64,000 bases of DNA, taken from Saccharothrix saharensis. Its GTDB lineage: Bacteria > Actinomycetota > Actinomycetes > Mycobacteriales > Pseudonocardiaceae. Every line of letters begins with the position of its first letter. Position 1 is the stretch's first letter. The translations under genes and the position numbers were made by a program. Where the stretch lies: NCBI RefSeq assembly GCF_006716745.1, contig NZ_VFPP01000001.1:496001-560000 (forward strand), written 5' to 3'. The notes below the pieces were generated by a model. That model was not told where the DNA came from and ran no database searches. It saw only the letters and a list, made by a program, of their open reading frames with translations. Shown here in pieces: positions 50,077 to 58,664 of the stretch.

Positions 50077-52374
50077 ATGACCGAGCGGGCAGCGGGAGGC
50101 GGTGCGGTGCCGCGGGCGCTGAGTTCGTTCATCGGACGCAAGGACTTGCTGGCCGAGCTGCGCCGGCGGATCGGGGCCGCGCCGCTGATCACGCTCACCG
50201 GCGTGGGCGGCGGCGGCAAGACCCGGTTGGCGCTGGAGCTCGCCGCGCAGGTGCACCGCGCGTACGACGACGGCGTGCGGGTGGTCGAGCTGGCGTCCGC
50301 GCGCGGCGGTGACCCGGAGTTGCTGGCCCAGGTGGTGCTGAGCGCCGTCGGCGTGCCCGACCAGGCGACCACCACGCCGTTGGAGACGTTGGTGGACTAC
50401 CTGCGGCCGCGGCAGGTGCTGCTGCTGCTGGACAACTGCGAGCACCTGGTCGAGCCGGTCGCTCAACTGGTGCGCGCGGTGCTCGGCGCCGCGCCCGGTG
50501 TGCGGGTGCTGGCCACCAGCCGGGCCCGGCTGCGGGTGCCGGGCGAGGTGCTCGTGATGGTGCCGCCGCTGGACGTGCCCGCCGAGGACGCGCCGCTGGA
50601 CCTGGACCACGAGTCCGTGGCGCTGCTGGTGGACCGGGCCGAGGCGAGCGTCCCGGGCTGGCGCGTGACGCCGGAGAACTGGCCGGACGTGGTGCGCGTG
50701 CTGCGCCGCGTCTCGGGCATCCCGCTGGCGATCGAGCAGGCCGTGGTGCGGATGCGGTCCATGCCGGTGTCACTGCTGGCCGACCGGCTCGACGACGTGA
50801 TGCGCGTGCTCACCGCCAACGACACCACCGCGGTCGAGCACCACCAGACCATGGCCGCGCTGATCGACTGGAGCCACGCGCACTGCACACCCGCCGAACG
50901 CCTGCTGTGGGCGCGGTTGTCGGTGTTCGAGGGCGGGTTCGACCTCACCGCGGCGGAGGACGTGTGCGCGGGCGACGGGCTGGCCGCCGACGAGGTCGCG
51001 GACGCGCTGGCCGGGCTGCTGGACAAGTCGATCGCGCTGCCGTCCGCCGACCGCAGCCGCTACCACCTGCTGGAGCCGTTGCGGCAGCACGGCGCGGCCC
51101 GACTGCGGTCCGCCGGCGAAGAGGAGGGCGTGCGGCAGCGGCACCGCGACCACTTCCGGCGTGAGGCGGCCCGGCTGGCCGAGTCGTTCGCCGGGCACAA
51201 CGAGGCCGCGCTGCTGGCCGCGGTCGACGCGGACATGGCCAACCACCGCGTCGTGCTCAACGACCTGATCCGCGACCCCGCCACCGCGCACGCGGGCCTG
51301 CAGATGAGCGTCGACCTGGCCCGCACCCGCTGGTACACCTACGCCGGTCGATTACCCGAGGAACGGCTGTGGCTGGGCCGCGCGCTGGCCGCCACGCCGC
51401 CCACCGCGGACCCGCTGCGGGCCAGCGCCATCGCCCTCGACGCGTGGATCGCGCTGTGCCTGGGCGTGGAGCGGGAACTCGTCGCGCGGCGGGTGGACGA
51501 GGCCGACGCCCTGGCGCGCGAGGTCGGCGGGCCGGTGCCCGCGGTGACGTTCGTGCGCGGCGCCTACGCCGTGCTGGCGCTGGGCGCGGTCGACGGGGTC
51601 GAGCTGTTGCGGCAGGCGCACGAGGAGTTCGGGGCGCTCGGGCCGGCGTTCGCGGTGGACCACCACCTCGCGCACATCATGCTCACCGTGTCGTTGGTGC
51701 TGCTCGGCTCGCGTGAGCAGGCCGAGCCCGCGGCGGAGGAGTTCCACGCGGAGTGCCAGCGGCTCGGGGCGCAGTGGGGGATCAGCTGGGCGCACTGGTG
51801 CCGCGGTGTGGTGCAGACGCGGTGGGGTGACCCGGTGGGCGCGCTGGACGTGCTGATCGAGGGTCTGCGCGTGCAGCGGGAGATCCGCGACAAGTGGGGT
51901 CCGCTGTGGTCGATCGAGGCGTTGGGCTGGGCGCACTCGCGGGCCGGCGACGGGTCCGCGGCGGCCCGGATGCTGGGGCTGGCGCACGGGCTGCACCGGG
52001 TGACCGGGGTGCGCGTGGACGGCCTGGTGCCGTTCGCGTGGATGACCGCGCAGGCCGTGGCACGGGCGAAGGCGGTGCTCGGGGACGACGAGTACGCGCG
52101 CGCGTACGCCGGTCCGGCCGAGTCGGTGGAGCAGGCGCTGGCCGTCGTGCTGGACGAGGTGCCCGCCGCTCCGGACCTCCGCCCCGGCGGCCTGACCCCG
52201 GCCGAGTGGAACGTGGCCCGGCTGGTCGGTGACGGCCTGTCCAACCCGGAGGTCGCCACCAGGCTGGTCATCTCCCCCGCCACCGTGCACACGCACCTGA
52301 CCCGCATCTACCGCAAGCTGGACATCACCAGCCGGCACCAGCTGATCACGTTGCTGGCCGGCCTGGCCGACTGA
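50077..52374 (+). CDS. LuxR family regulator with NB-ARC-like ATPase domain
   Basis: 765 aa from ATG 50077 (ATG 50059 possible). ALSSFIGRKDLLAELRRRIG, LITLTGVGGGGKTRLALELA (Walker A), VLLLLDNCEHLVEPVAQLVR (Walker B) and SGIPLAIEQAVVRMRSMP form the ATPase. The middle is TPR-like. The last 60 residues are a LuxR helix-turn-helix (GLTPAEWNVARLVGDGLSNP, ATVHTHLTRIYRKLDITSRH). Codon 426 is TTA (51352-51354), so expression may depend on the rare leucyl tRNA. It is divergent from the amylase gene with four TTGCAA-type half-sites between them. Confidence 0.9.
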   Translation: MTERAAGGGAVPRALSSFIGRKDLLAELRRRIGAAPLITLTGVGGGGKTRLALELAAQVHRAYDDGVRVVELASARGGDPELLAQVVLSAVGVPDQATTTPLETLVDYLRPRQVLLLLDNCEHLVEPVAQLVRAVLGAAPGVRVLATSRARLRVPGEVLVMVPPLDVPAEDAPLDLDHESVALLVDRAEASVPGWRVTPENWPDVVRVLRRVSGIPLAIEQAVVRMRSMPVSLLADRLDDVMRVLTANDTTAVEHHQTMAALIDWSHAHCTPAERLLWARLSVFEGGFDLTAAEDVCAGDGLAADEVADALAGLLDKSIALPSADRSRYHLLEPLRQHGAARLRSAGEEEGVRQRHRDHFRREAARLAESFAGHNEAALLAAVDADMANHRVVLNDLIRDPATAHAGLQMSVDLARTRWYTYAGRLPEERLWLGRALAATPPTADPLRASAIALDAWIALCLGVERELVARRVDEADALAREVGGPVPAVTFVRGAYAVLALGAVDGVELLRQAHEEFGALGPAFAVDHHLAHIMLTVSLVLLGSREQAEPAAEEFHAECQRLGAQWGISWAHWCRGVVQTRWGDPVGALDVLIEGLRVQREIRDKWGPLWSIEALGWAHSRAGDGSAAARMLGLAHGLHRVTGVRVDGLVPFAWMTAQAVARAKAVLGDDEYARAYAGPAESVEQALAVVLDEVPAAPDLRPGGLTPAEWNVARLVGDGLSNPEVATRLVISPATVHTHLTRIYRKLDITSRHQLITLLAGLAD

Positions 52375-52506
52375 GCCCCGCTCGCGTTGTCCCCCGTGCG
52401 AGCTACACGCGAGTGTCCACCGCACGGTGACGCGCCGAGGGCGTCGGATCCGTAGCGTCCTCCCGGTCCGCGGCCGAACGGTCGCGGACCGGGAGGAGAG
52501 GTCTTC

Positions 52507-53337
52507 ATGCGTTTGGTGCTGCAGCTCGTGGTCGTGGCGGCGGTCGCCTTCGCGGGCAACCAGGCCGTCGCCGCGGTGGCGGGCAACCCGTGGCTCACGC
52601 TGGTGCTCGGCGTCGCGACCGCCGTGCTGGCGGTGCTCGCCTACGCCTGGGTGGTGCGGCGGACCGAACACCGCGCGCCCGCCGAGATCGCCCCGGGCGG
52701 CGGCGCCGCCGCGACCGGTCGCGGGGTGCTGATCGGGTTGGCGATGTGCGGCGCCGTCATCGCCAACCTCGCGTTCCTCGGCGGCTACCGGATCGACGGC
52801 TTCGGCTCCCTGACGGGCGCCGCCGCCGTGCTCGGCTTCATGGCCGCCGCCGCCGTGACGGAGGAGCTGCTGTTCCGCGGCGTGCTGTTCCGGATCGTCG
52901 AGCACCGCACCGGCACCTGGGTCGCGCTCGCGCTGTCCGGCGCGGTGTTCGGCCTGGCCCACCTGCCCAACCCGAACGCGACCGCCTGGGGCGCGACCGC
53001 CATCGCGATCGAGGCGGGCTTCATGCTCGCCGCCGCCTACGCCGCCACCCGCACCCTGTGGCTGCCGATCGGGCTGCACTTCGGCTGGAACTTCGCGCTC
53101 GCGGGCGTCTTCGGGGCGGACGTGTCGGGCAACGACACGGCGACCGGTCTGCTGGACGCGACGCTCTCGGGTCCGACCTGGCTCACCGGCGGCGATTTCG
53201 GCCCCGAGGGCAGCGTGTACGCCGTGGCGGCGGGTGCGGCGCTGACCGTGGTGTTCCTGTGGCTGGCCCGCCGTCGGGGACTCATCGTCCCCCGACGCCC
53301 GAACCGCGCCCGCGTGCACGCCACCCCCGCCGCGTGA
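52507..53337 (+). CDS. CPBP family intramembrane metalloprotease
   Basis: 276 aa with about eight hydrophobic segments. The family motifs are EELLFRG (Glu-Glu-x3-Arg), FGLAHLPNP (the F-x3-H pattern) and LHFGWN (His...Asn). Members cleave prenylated or membrane proteins; in bacteria several process bacteriocins or give immunity, and most are uncharacterised. GGGAGGAGAG lies before ATG 52507. No peptide gene is adjacent. Confidence 0.85.
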   Translation: MRLVLQLVVVAAVAFAGNQAVAAVAGNPWLTLVLGVATAVLAVLAYAWVVRRTEHRAPAEIAPGGGAAATGRGVLIGLAMCGAVIANLAFLGGYRIDGFGSLTGAAAVLGFMAAAAVTEELLFRGVLFRIVEHRTGTWVALALSGAVFGLAHLPNPNATAWGATAIAIEAGFMLAAAYAATRTLWLPIGLHFGWNFALAGVFGADVSGNDTATGLLDATLSGPTWLTGGDFGPEGSVYAVAAGAALTVVFLWLARRRGLIVPRRPNRARVHATPAA

Positions 53338-53470
53338 ACTCGACGCGGCACCCGCCGCGTGAGCTGCCCGCCCGGGGAAGCCACCCGAGCCGCAGCCCTT
53401 CGCCCGAGCCCGAGCCGGCGCGAGGGCCAGAGGGCCGCCCGGGGGCCGGCGGCCCGGATGGTCGGCTGTC

Positions 53471-53774
53471 AGCGGTCCGGGTCGTGAGCGGTCCGGGTCG
53501 GGTCGTGAGCGGTCCGGGTCGTGAGCGGTCCGGGTCGTGAGCGGTCCGGGTCGTGAGCGGTCCGGGTCGTGAGCGGTCCGGGTCGTGAGCGGTCCGGGTC
53601 GTGAGCGGTCCGGGTCGTGAGCGGTCCGGGTCGTGAGCGGTCCGGGTCGTGAGCGGTCCGGGTCGTGAGCGGTCCGGGTCGTGAGCGGTCCGGGTCGTGA
53701 GCGGTCCGGGTCGTGAGCGGTCCGGGTCGTGAGCGGTCCGGGTCGTGAGCGGTCCGGGTCGTGAGCGGTCCGGG
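53471..53774. repeat. Tandem repeat, 16-bp unit AGCGGTCCGGGTCGTG, 18 full copies plus one partial
   Basis: Copies start at 53471 and 53487 (the second carries a 5-nt GGTCG duplication) and then every 16 bp from 53508 to 53748 without a mismatch. A partial copy begins at 53764. The perfect identity implies recent expansion. On the minus strand all three frames are open because three units make 48 nt (a 16-residue period), but this is a by-product of the repeat, not evidence for a protein. Each unit contains GGTCCGGGTC. It lies in the gap between the CPBP gene and marR. Confidence 0.95.
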
Positions 53775-54018
53775 CCCTGGACGCCGCCGGGCCGGCCGTT
53801 TTCTCCGGCTAACGTGAGAGATGCGGTTCGGGTTGTCCGAGGTTGCACGCTTCGCCCGACCGGGTGATCCGGGCTCGGCACGGTCCCGGCGAACCGGCAG
53901 GTCGGGGTGGTGGTCGGCCGGTTCGAGCACCACGCGCACGGTGGTGAACGGGTTGGTCGCGGCCCTGTCCGCGCGCTCCAGCGAGTCGGGCCGCACGGCG
54001 GCCGCACGTCGTGGCCGG

Positions 54019-54480
54019 TCAGGGGTCGGCGGCGATCCGGTCCAGCACCCGGTGGAACACGCGGTCCAGGGTGGTGGCTTCCTCCGGCGTCAGGTCGTCG
54101 AAGACGTAACGGCGCACGGTCGCGACGTGGCCCGGTGCGGCGGACTCGATCGCGGCGCGTCCGGCGGCCGTCAGGCGCACCATCGATCCGCGCGCGTCCT
54201 CGGCGCACTCCTCGCGCACGACCAGGCCGCGCTTCTCCATCCGGCCGATCTGGTGGGACAGCCTGCTGCGCTCCCAGCCGACGAGCGCGCCCAGCTCACG
54301 CGACCGCACCACGCCGTCCGGCGCCTCCGACAGCGGCACGAGCAGGGCGTAGTCGGCGTTGGACAGCCCCGAGTCGCGCAGCAGCCGGCGCTCGACGGCG
54401 CTGTGCAGCTCGCGGTTGAGTGCCAGGTAGGCCTGCCACACCCGCGCCTCCCGCTCGTCCAGCCACCGCGGTCCGCCCAT
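54019..54480 (-). CDS. MarR family transcriptional regulator
   Basis: 153 aa. RVWQAYLALNRELHSAVERR, LSNADYALLVPLSEAPDGVV, GWERSRLSHQIGRMEKRGLV and EDARGSMVRLTAAGRAAIES make a complete MarR winged helix with dimer helices. ATG 54480 was chosen (GTG 54489 possible). It is divergent from a luciferase-like gene that is now truncated, so the original target is broken. The operator repeats between them are intact. Confidence 0.9.
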   Translation of the reverse strand: MGGPRWLDEREARVWQAYLALNRELHSAVERRLLRDSGLSNADYALLVPLSEAPDGVVRSRELGALVGWERSRLSHQIGRMEKRGLVVREECAEDARGSMVRLTAAGRAAIESAAPGHVATVRRYVFDDLTPEEATTLDRVFHRVLDRIAADP

Positions 54481-54494
54481 GTGGGTCACGCTAG

Positions 54495-54542
54495 CAACAT
54501 GTTGACGTGTCATCAATGTGCCCGCTAGATTGTTGACGTGTC
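54495..54542. promoter_or_regulatory. MarR operator region: palindrome plus GTTGACGTGTC direct repeat
   Basis: CAACATGTTG (54495-54504) is a perfect palindrome. GTTGACGTGTC occurs at 54501-54511 and again at 54532-54542, 31 bp (three turns) apart, the second overlapping the GTG of the luciferase-like gene. This fits a MarR dimer controlling both directions. Confidence 0.5.
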
Positions 54543-54762
54543 CACAAAGGGAATGCAGCTCGGCGTCTACAGCTTCGGTGACCGGCACCCCGACCCGGTG
54601 ACGGGCGAGCGCGTGTCGGTGGCGGACAAGCTCGCGCAGACCGTCGAACGGATCAAGCTGGCCGACGAGCTGAACCTGGGCTTCTACGGGTTGGGCGAGC
54701 ACCACCTGGCCGACTACTCGATATCGAACACGCCGATGTGGGATTCCTCCCACGCCAGATAG
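54538..54762 (+). pseudogene. Truncated LLM-class (luciferase-like) oxidoreductase
   Basis: Only the first 60 codons are family sequence: MQLGVYSFGDRHPDPVTGER, KLAQTVERIKLADELNLGFY and GLGEHHLADYS. A normal member has about 340 residues and would continue with SAP-x-V-V-L-type sequence after DY(S/A)(I/V)S. Here it changes to NTPMWDSSHAR and stops at 54760-54762. The break (about 54720-54730) is next to the palindrome TCGATATCGA and marks the left edge of the accessory region. The gene is no longer functional. Confidence 0.8.
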
Positions 54763-54846
54763 CCGCCCGGCCGACCGTCCCGGCCACGCCGCGACCGGCC
54801 CACTCCCCCGCTCCCCGGTGGGACGCTTCCCCTCCGGAGGGCCACG

Positions 54847-55506
54847 GTGGGTGACCGGATCGTCCCCAGCCTCACGTTCGGCTCCGGGCCCGAGCCGGCG
54901 GCCGGCGCACCACCGCCGTACCCCACGGCAGCGCGTCACGACCGCGACGTCCCCGGGAATCGGTGCCATCCCGACGGTGCTCCCCTCCCCCACGTCGAGG
55001 GATCCACCCCGCGACGACGCGAACTGGATCTGCGCCGGACCGAGGCGCCCGGCCCCGGCGTTCTCGCGAGACCGCGCACACCGCCGGTCCGTCGCTACGC
55101 CGTGCGCGCGTTCGACGGCAAAGGCCGCATCGCCGACCGGCCGCTGTTCGGATTGCTGGGATGGGATCGCGGGACGCCGGTGTCGATCCACGCGCACGAC
55201 AGCGGGGTGTTGGTGATGCGGCGCGATCCGGACGGCGGCTCCGCCCTGACCGAGCGGGTCATGGTAGCCGTGCCTGCCCCGCTGCTGCGGTGGTGCGGGT
55301 TCGGATCGCGGGAGCATGTCTTGCTGGTGGCGGTGCCGTCGTTGTCGGCGCTGGTGGTGCACGGCCTGGAGGTCGTGGACCGGCTGCTGCCCGACGCGGA
55401 GCGGATGGTGTCGGAGGCGTCCCCGGTCCGGGAGCAATTGGGGGACCTGCCGACCGGTTCGGCCGGCGCCGGTGCGCGGCGTGAGCCGGAGGTGGCCGGT
55501 GACTGA
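54847..55506 (+). CDS. Double AbrB/SpoVT-like protein, partner of tyrosine recombinase (module 1)
   Basis: 219 aa from GTG 54847 (GGAGGG 6 nt upstream). The first 85 residues are low-complexity. Two AbrB-like halves follow: YAVRAFDGKGRIADRPLFGL then GVLVMRRDPDG, and VMVAVPAPLLRWCGFGSREH then VLLVAVPSLSALVVHG. Both follow the pattern G-R-hydrophobic, LG(W)/CG, V-x-hydrophobic, hydrophobic strand. It is clearly homologous to the protein at 58665-59207, and each precedes and overlaps a recombinase gene. An AbrB-type fold would bind DNA as a dimer or swapped barrel; a role as recombinase accessory or repressor is inference. Overlap with the next gene: 8 nt. Confidence 0.65.
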   Translation: MGDRIVPSLTFGSGPEPAAGAPPPYPTAARHDRDVPGNRCHPDGAPLPHVEGSTPRRRELDLRRTEAPGPGVLARPRTPPVRRYAVRAFDGKGRIADRPLFGLLGWDRGTPVSIHAHDSGVLVMRRDPDGGSALTERVMVAVPAPLLRWCGFGSREHVLLVAVPSLSALVVHGLEVVDRLLPDAERMVSEASPVREQLGDLPTGSAGAGARREPEVAGD

Positions 55507-57187
55507 GGTGGGGTCCGTCGGCGGCGTCGCGGCCGGGGGCCGTGCCGATCCCGGCGCCGTGTCGGTGGCGCTGCAGGTGCTCGAGCAGATGGGGCTGACG
55601 CCGGCCGATCTGGTCGGTGCGGTGGTGGCGCCGAGGGTTCCGACGTTCGCGGAGCTGGTGCCGCAGGCGTTGCGGGCGGTGTCGAGCGAGGCGTCGCGTC
55701 GGTCGTACCGTTCGTATCTGACCAAGGCGGTGGCCGTGTGGGGGTCACGTCGTCTGGACGAGGTGCGGCCGGAGGACGTGCGCGACTTTTTGGGGCACGT
55801 GCGGGACACGGTGGTGGTGCGGCGGTCGAACACCGGTGGGTCGAACGCGATGCGCAATGCCTATCAGGCGTTGTCGTATCTGTATCGGCATGCGGTGCAG
55901 CGTGGGTTCATCGGTGAGCGGCAGGTGGTGTTGCGGCAGGTGGAGATGCCGAGGAAGCAGTCGTCGCGGCGTCATGCCGTGAGTCCGCAGTTGATCTCGG
56001 AGATCTTCCGGGTGGCCCGGGAGACGGGTGTGGATCCGGAGTTGGACGTGTTGCTGTTGCGGTTTCATCTGGAGACCGCTGCGCGTACGGGTGGTGCGTT
56101 GGCGTTGCGGGTGCGGGATCTGGATGTCGACCAGTCGTTGGTCCAGTTGTGGGAGAAGAGCGGGACGCGGCGGTGGCAGCCGGTGTCGCCGACGTTGATG
56201 GGGCATCTGCTCGAGCATGCGCGTCGGCGGGGTGCCCGGGACGACGGGGACAAGGTGTTCCGTCGCCTCGACGGTGCTGCGATGAGCAGGAAGCGGTACG
56301 GGTCGTTGTGGGATCGGCTGCGCGGGCGTCTGGAGAGTGTGCGGGTGGCGCAGGTCAGCACGCATTGGCTGCGGCATACGACGTTGACGTGGGTGGAACG
56401 CAACTTCGGTTACGCGGTGGCCCGGGCCTTCGCCGGGCATGTGGTGTCGCAGTCGAGTCTGCACGGGTCCACCCAGACCTACGTCAAGGCCGGTATCGGC
56501 GAGGTCGCCGCGGCGGTGCAGGCGTTGACCGGTGAGCGTCATCCGTTGGCGCCGTCGGCGGACTCGGCGGGTGCGGTGGAGGGGGTGTCGACCGCGGTCG
56601 GGTTGCCGCGTGTGGTCGACGGTTCCCGGGAGCGTGTGGGGTTGCGTGAGTGGTTGCGTGCCGAGGATGCCCGGACCGCCGGGCTGGGGAGTCTGTTCGA
56701 GTGGGTTCTGGCGCTGTACGAGGAGGCTGAGCGGGCCGGGAAGCCGCGGCCGGACGGTGATGTCCTGGTCGAGATCACCGGGGCGTCGGTGTACGCGGTG
56801 CGGGCGGCGCAGAGAAAGGTCGCCGATGCCCTGAGGCGGCGGGCGCAGGACGATCTGGTCGAGCGGATTCGCCGGTTGCGCGAGGAGGCCGAGGCAGCCG
56901 GCATGCCTCGGCCGAACCGGGCGGCGTTGGCCGAGGCGACCGGGGTGACGGTTTCTGCTGTGCGTGGGGCACTCGCCCGACTCAACATGCCCGCGCGGGA
57001 GCGGGGGCAGGACGAGAGGCAACGTGCTCTGGTCGAACGGGTCCGACTGTTGTGTCGGGAGGCCGAGCGGGCGGGGAGGCCTTGGCCGGGTCGTCGTGCT
57101 TTGATCGACGCGACCGGGGAGACGGCTCACGCGGTGCGGTTGGCGCAGGCGGACATCCGAGCCTGTAGAGGGGTGCGGGCTGATTGA
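55499..57187 (+). CDS. Tyrosine recombinase with three C-terminal helix-turn-helix-like repeats (module 1)
   Basis: 562 aa from GTG 55499. Residues 40-130 are a SAM-like core-binding domain. Catalytic residues: Arg in LETAARTGGALAL, Lys in QLWEKSGTRRWQPV, HWLRHTTLTWVERNFGYAV (His, Arg), AGHVV and Tyr in GSTQTYVKAG. After residue 350 the protein has three imperfect repeats of about 52 residues: LYEEAERAGKPRPDGDVLVE, LREEAEAAGMPRPNRAALAE and LCREAERAGRPWPGRRALID, each continuing (I/A)TG-x-(S/T)-x-x-AVR-x-A. These look like helix-turn-helix units and are absent from the module 2 enzyme. They may recognise arm-type sites. Confidence 0.85.
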   Translation: MTEVGSVGGVAAGGRADPGAVSVALQVLEQMGLTPADLVGAVVAPRVPTFAELVPQALRAVSSEASRRSYRSYLTKAVAVWGSRRLDEVRPEDVRDFLGHVRDTVVVRRSNTGGSNAMRNAYQALSYLYRHAVQRGFIGERQVVLRQVEMPRKQSSRRHAVSPQLISEIFRVARETGVDPELDVLLLRFHLETAARTGGALALRVRDLDVDQSLVQLWEKSGTRRWQPVSPTLMGHLLEHARRRGARDDGDKVFRRLDGAAMSRKRYGSLWDRLRGRLESVRVAQVSTHWLRHTTLTWVERNFGYAVARAFAGHVVSQSSLHGSTQTYVKAGIGEVAAAVQALTGERHPLAPSADSAGAVEGVSTAVGLPRVVDGSRERVGLREWLRAEDARTAGLGSLFEWVLALYEEAERAGKPRPDGDVLVEITGASVYAVRAAQRKVADALRRRAQDDLVERIRRLREEAEAAGMPRPNRAALAEATGVTVSAVRGALARLNMPARERGQDERQRALVERVRLLCREAERAGRPWPGRRALIDATGETAHAVRLAQADIRACRGVRAD

Positions 57188-57437
57188 CCGGCGAGATGGT
57201 TCATTCGTCGCAGTCGGGACCGATCGGGCACAGGTCCAGCGCAACACCCCTGGGTATCGGGCTGGTTGCGTGGCCACGCGACGAGCTCGGCGACCTTCGG
57301 CGACCTTGCGGGCTGAAGAAGAATTCCGCGCCCACATGACCTCCGGGTCCGTTGTGGGGCGGCTCGATGTCGCGTTGCGTCGTTTCCGCTTCCCGGTCAC
57401 TCCGCTCCGGATCCGCGCCGTCTGATCGAGTTAGGTT

Positions 57438-57683
57438 TTAGTTAGCACTGAAGTAATCATGAGTATCGGGCCACTCGTGATTATGGCTGGCGAACGGACA
57501 TCCGTCGTACCGTGGCCGGCGTACGCGTTCGGCCGTCGCCGGGCCGTTGCGCAGTTCCAGCTGCTTCTCGACGAGCTGCTCCAGGTACTCGGCGGCGGGC
57601 ATGCCGGTCTCCACTCGCCAGGCGGACGCCGAACGGTCCATCCGCACCGTCCGACGCGAGGCCACTGACCGACTGTTTGTCAC
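57438..57683 (-). CDS. Hypothetical 81-aa protein
   Basis: 81 aa from GTG 57683, no clear ribosome-binding site. The central part RMDRSASAWRVETGMPAAEY, LEQLVEKQLELRNGPAT has the GC-rich third positions of a real gene and resembles small accessory or antitoxin-like helices, but no family was recognised. It may be a remnant. Confidence 0.3.
   Translation of the reverse strand: MTNSRSVASRRTVRMDRSASAWRVETGMPAAEYLEQLVEKQLELRNGPATAERVRRPRYDGCPFASHNHEWPDTHDYFSAN
57454..57483. repeat. Imperfect 11-bp inverted repeat (10/11 matches)
   Basis: TAATCATGAGT (57454-57464) and ACTCGTGATTA (57473-57483) flank 8 nt (ATCGGGCC). Two 11-bp arms with an 8-bp centre is the geometry of a tyrosine-recombinase core. 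It lies about 270 bp downstream of the module 1 recombinase. Confidence 0.35.
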
Positions 57684-58664
57684 GTTGCGGGCCCACTCTG
57701 TCGAACGGTTGTGTGCGAGCCAGTGAGCGTTCCATCCCGACCGAGTTCGTCCTCCGGCCCGTGCACAGCCGCGATTAAGCCTGCTCGGCGGTCCAGTCAG
57801 CGCTATGCCGGAGCCGCGTCGAGCATCGTCGCTGATCGGAGAAGGTCTTGGAGCAGGTCGAGAGTGGAGACCAGAAGGTATCCGTCCAGGACGGCGACCG
57901 GCAGGGAGAGAGGGGCACGTGGAAGGTTGGTGGCGGGTCAAGGGACGGGCACCAAGCCAGTGGGCGGTGAGCGCCAGGCGGGGGAAGAGGAGGCACGATG
58001 GCCTGGTTCGGGTACCGCAACGCCCGGGCTGGCCGCGTCGACTGTCAGCAGACCAGCGGCGGCGTCCGAAGACAGTGCTCCCGGCCGGTCTGGCGTGCCG
58101 ATGTGGTGGAGCACAGCTACGCCACCCGTTACGTCCTATGACGTTCTACTTTTCGGCTGACCTGCAGGCTTCGAGCGCCCACAAGACTGACATGGGCACC
58201 CTCGATGACCGTCGCTCTGCGACCTTTCACCAGCCCCTGAGGTGTCCCGCCATTCCACTCCACGAAATATACGCAGCAATCTGTTTCGACCGTTGAAAGC
58301 CGCTTTTTCAGAGCGTGAAAAGTTTGGCAACCCGCACCGGATCAGTTAGAGTCATGATCTCAAACTTCCGTTCCAAAGCAGCACGGAGTCGACCGCCTCA
58401 GGGACGTATCTGCCCCGACGAACGAACAGGAGGCTCCGAAGCCGCGAAACCCGCACGATCCACGCACCTCCTGTGGGAGCACCGCAACATTGGAGAATCA
58501 GGCAGCGCGGGCCTTTAGTCGCACGGTCTGCTTATCACGACCACGCCGCCCGGCCTGACACCCGCCGCAACCTCTCGCAGATACACAAGCATCCCAATCG
58601 CACCCAACGGTCTCACTATGGAACGGACGAGATCGTACGGCGACTTATCCACCAGCGGAGAGGC

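Larger units (their letters stand above)
57188..58664. other. 1.5-kb region between the two recombinase modules, mostly without recognisable genes
   Basis: GC content falls and codon-like periodicity is lost compared with the flanks. A short minus-strand ORF at 57438-57683 and an 11-bp imperfect inverted repeat at 57454-57483 are listed separately. Fragments such as RAEEEFRAHMTSGSVVGRLD (about 57300-57370, plus strand) look like remains of coding sequence. The 400 bp before 58665 are AT-richer and should hold the promoter of module 2. Confidence 0.45.

Noticed and set aside
53471-53774. CRISPR array
   Set aside because: The units are contiguous 16-bp copies without variable spacers, and no cas genes are present.
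53282-54208. Minus-strand 308-codon frame with a 16-residue repeated motif
   Set aside because: It arises because the 16-bp DNA repeat is open in all three minus-strand frames; there is no start signal, and its flanks overlap the CPBP and marR genes antisense.
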